Below are positions 6,283-6,898 of a stretch of 6,898 nt of DNA, one piece after another (position 1 is the stretch's first letter; each line of letters begins with the position of its first letter). The DNA comes from an uncultured Gemmatimonadota bacterium (GTDB lineage Bacteria > Gemmatimonadota > Gemmatimonadetes > Gemmatimonadales > Gemmatimonadaceae). The position numbers and the translations under genes were made by a program. The stretch is taken from assembly GCA_903906325.1 (NCBI GenBank), contig CAIVJV010000237.1, positions 1-6,898 on the forward strand, read 5' to 3'. The notes beneath the pieces are model-generated. The model did not search any database, was not told the origin of the DNA, and worked only from the letters and a program-made list of their open reading frames with translations.

Positions 6283-6898
<616 letters not shown>

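Overview
This is a high-GC bacterial chromosomal window of housekeeping genes. Codons end overwhelmingly in G or C, start codons mostly lack a Shine-Dalgarno sequence, and the partial secreted protein at the left edge has a signal peptide ending in LGAQ. Together these suggest Gemmatimonadota or a similar high-GC Gram-negative phylum. This is inference from style; no rRNA or other decisive marker is present.

Left part (1-600), all on the minus strand: the first 25 codons of an exported protein, then a tRNA cluster transcribed Ala(GGC)-Gly(GCC)-Val(GAC). A TTGACC-N17-TAGCTT promoter lies upstream of tRNA-Ala, and a strong hairpin follows tRNA-Val.

Centre (605-3686), plus strand: a short RpoD/SigA-family sigma factor with its own intrinsic terminator. 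A tightly coupled three-gene unit follows: an MlaF-type ABC ATPase (lipid transport), a Nudix hydrolase whose GTG overlaps the ATPase stop, and, 3 nt later, an AraC-type DNA-binding protein with a degenerate receiver-like N-terminus.

Right part (3836-6898), plus strand: F1 ATP synthase genes atpA, atpG and the 5' part of atpD, separated by 12 and 5 nt. atpH (delta) is not next to atpA.

The most unusual signal is non-coding. The two real gaps between plus-strand transcription units (1496-1644 and 3687-3835, the first array of the latter reaching back into the preceding gene) each hold a pair of short arrays with an exact 7-nt period and a CAGG core. The first array of each pair points forward and the second is inverted, so the arms can base-pair. 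In the first gap 17 of 18 positions match across a terminator. In the second, 17 consecutive positions can pair if two G-U wobbles are allowed, and the repeat supplies the last codons and the stop of the AraC-type gene. Next to the second pair is a perfect palindrome, TTGTGA-N6-TCACAA, which matches the Crp-family operator core and lies just upstream of the ATP synthase genes. These heptad inverted arrays resemble a REPIN- or STRR-like intergenic repeat family that I cannot assign to a named element.
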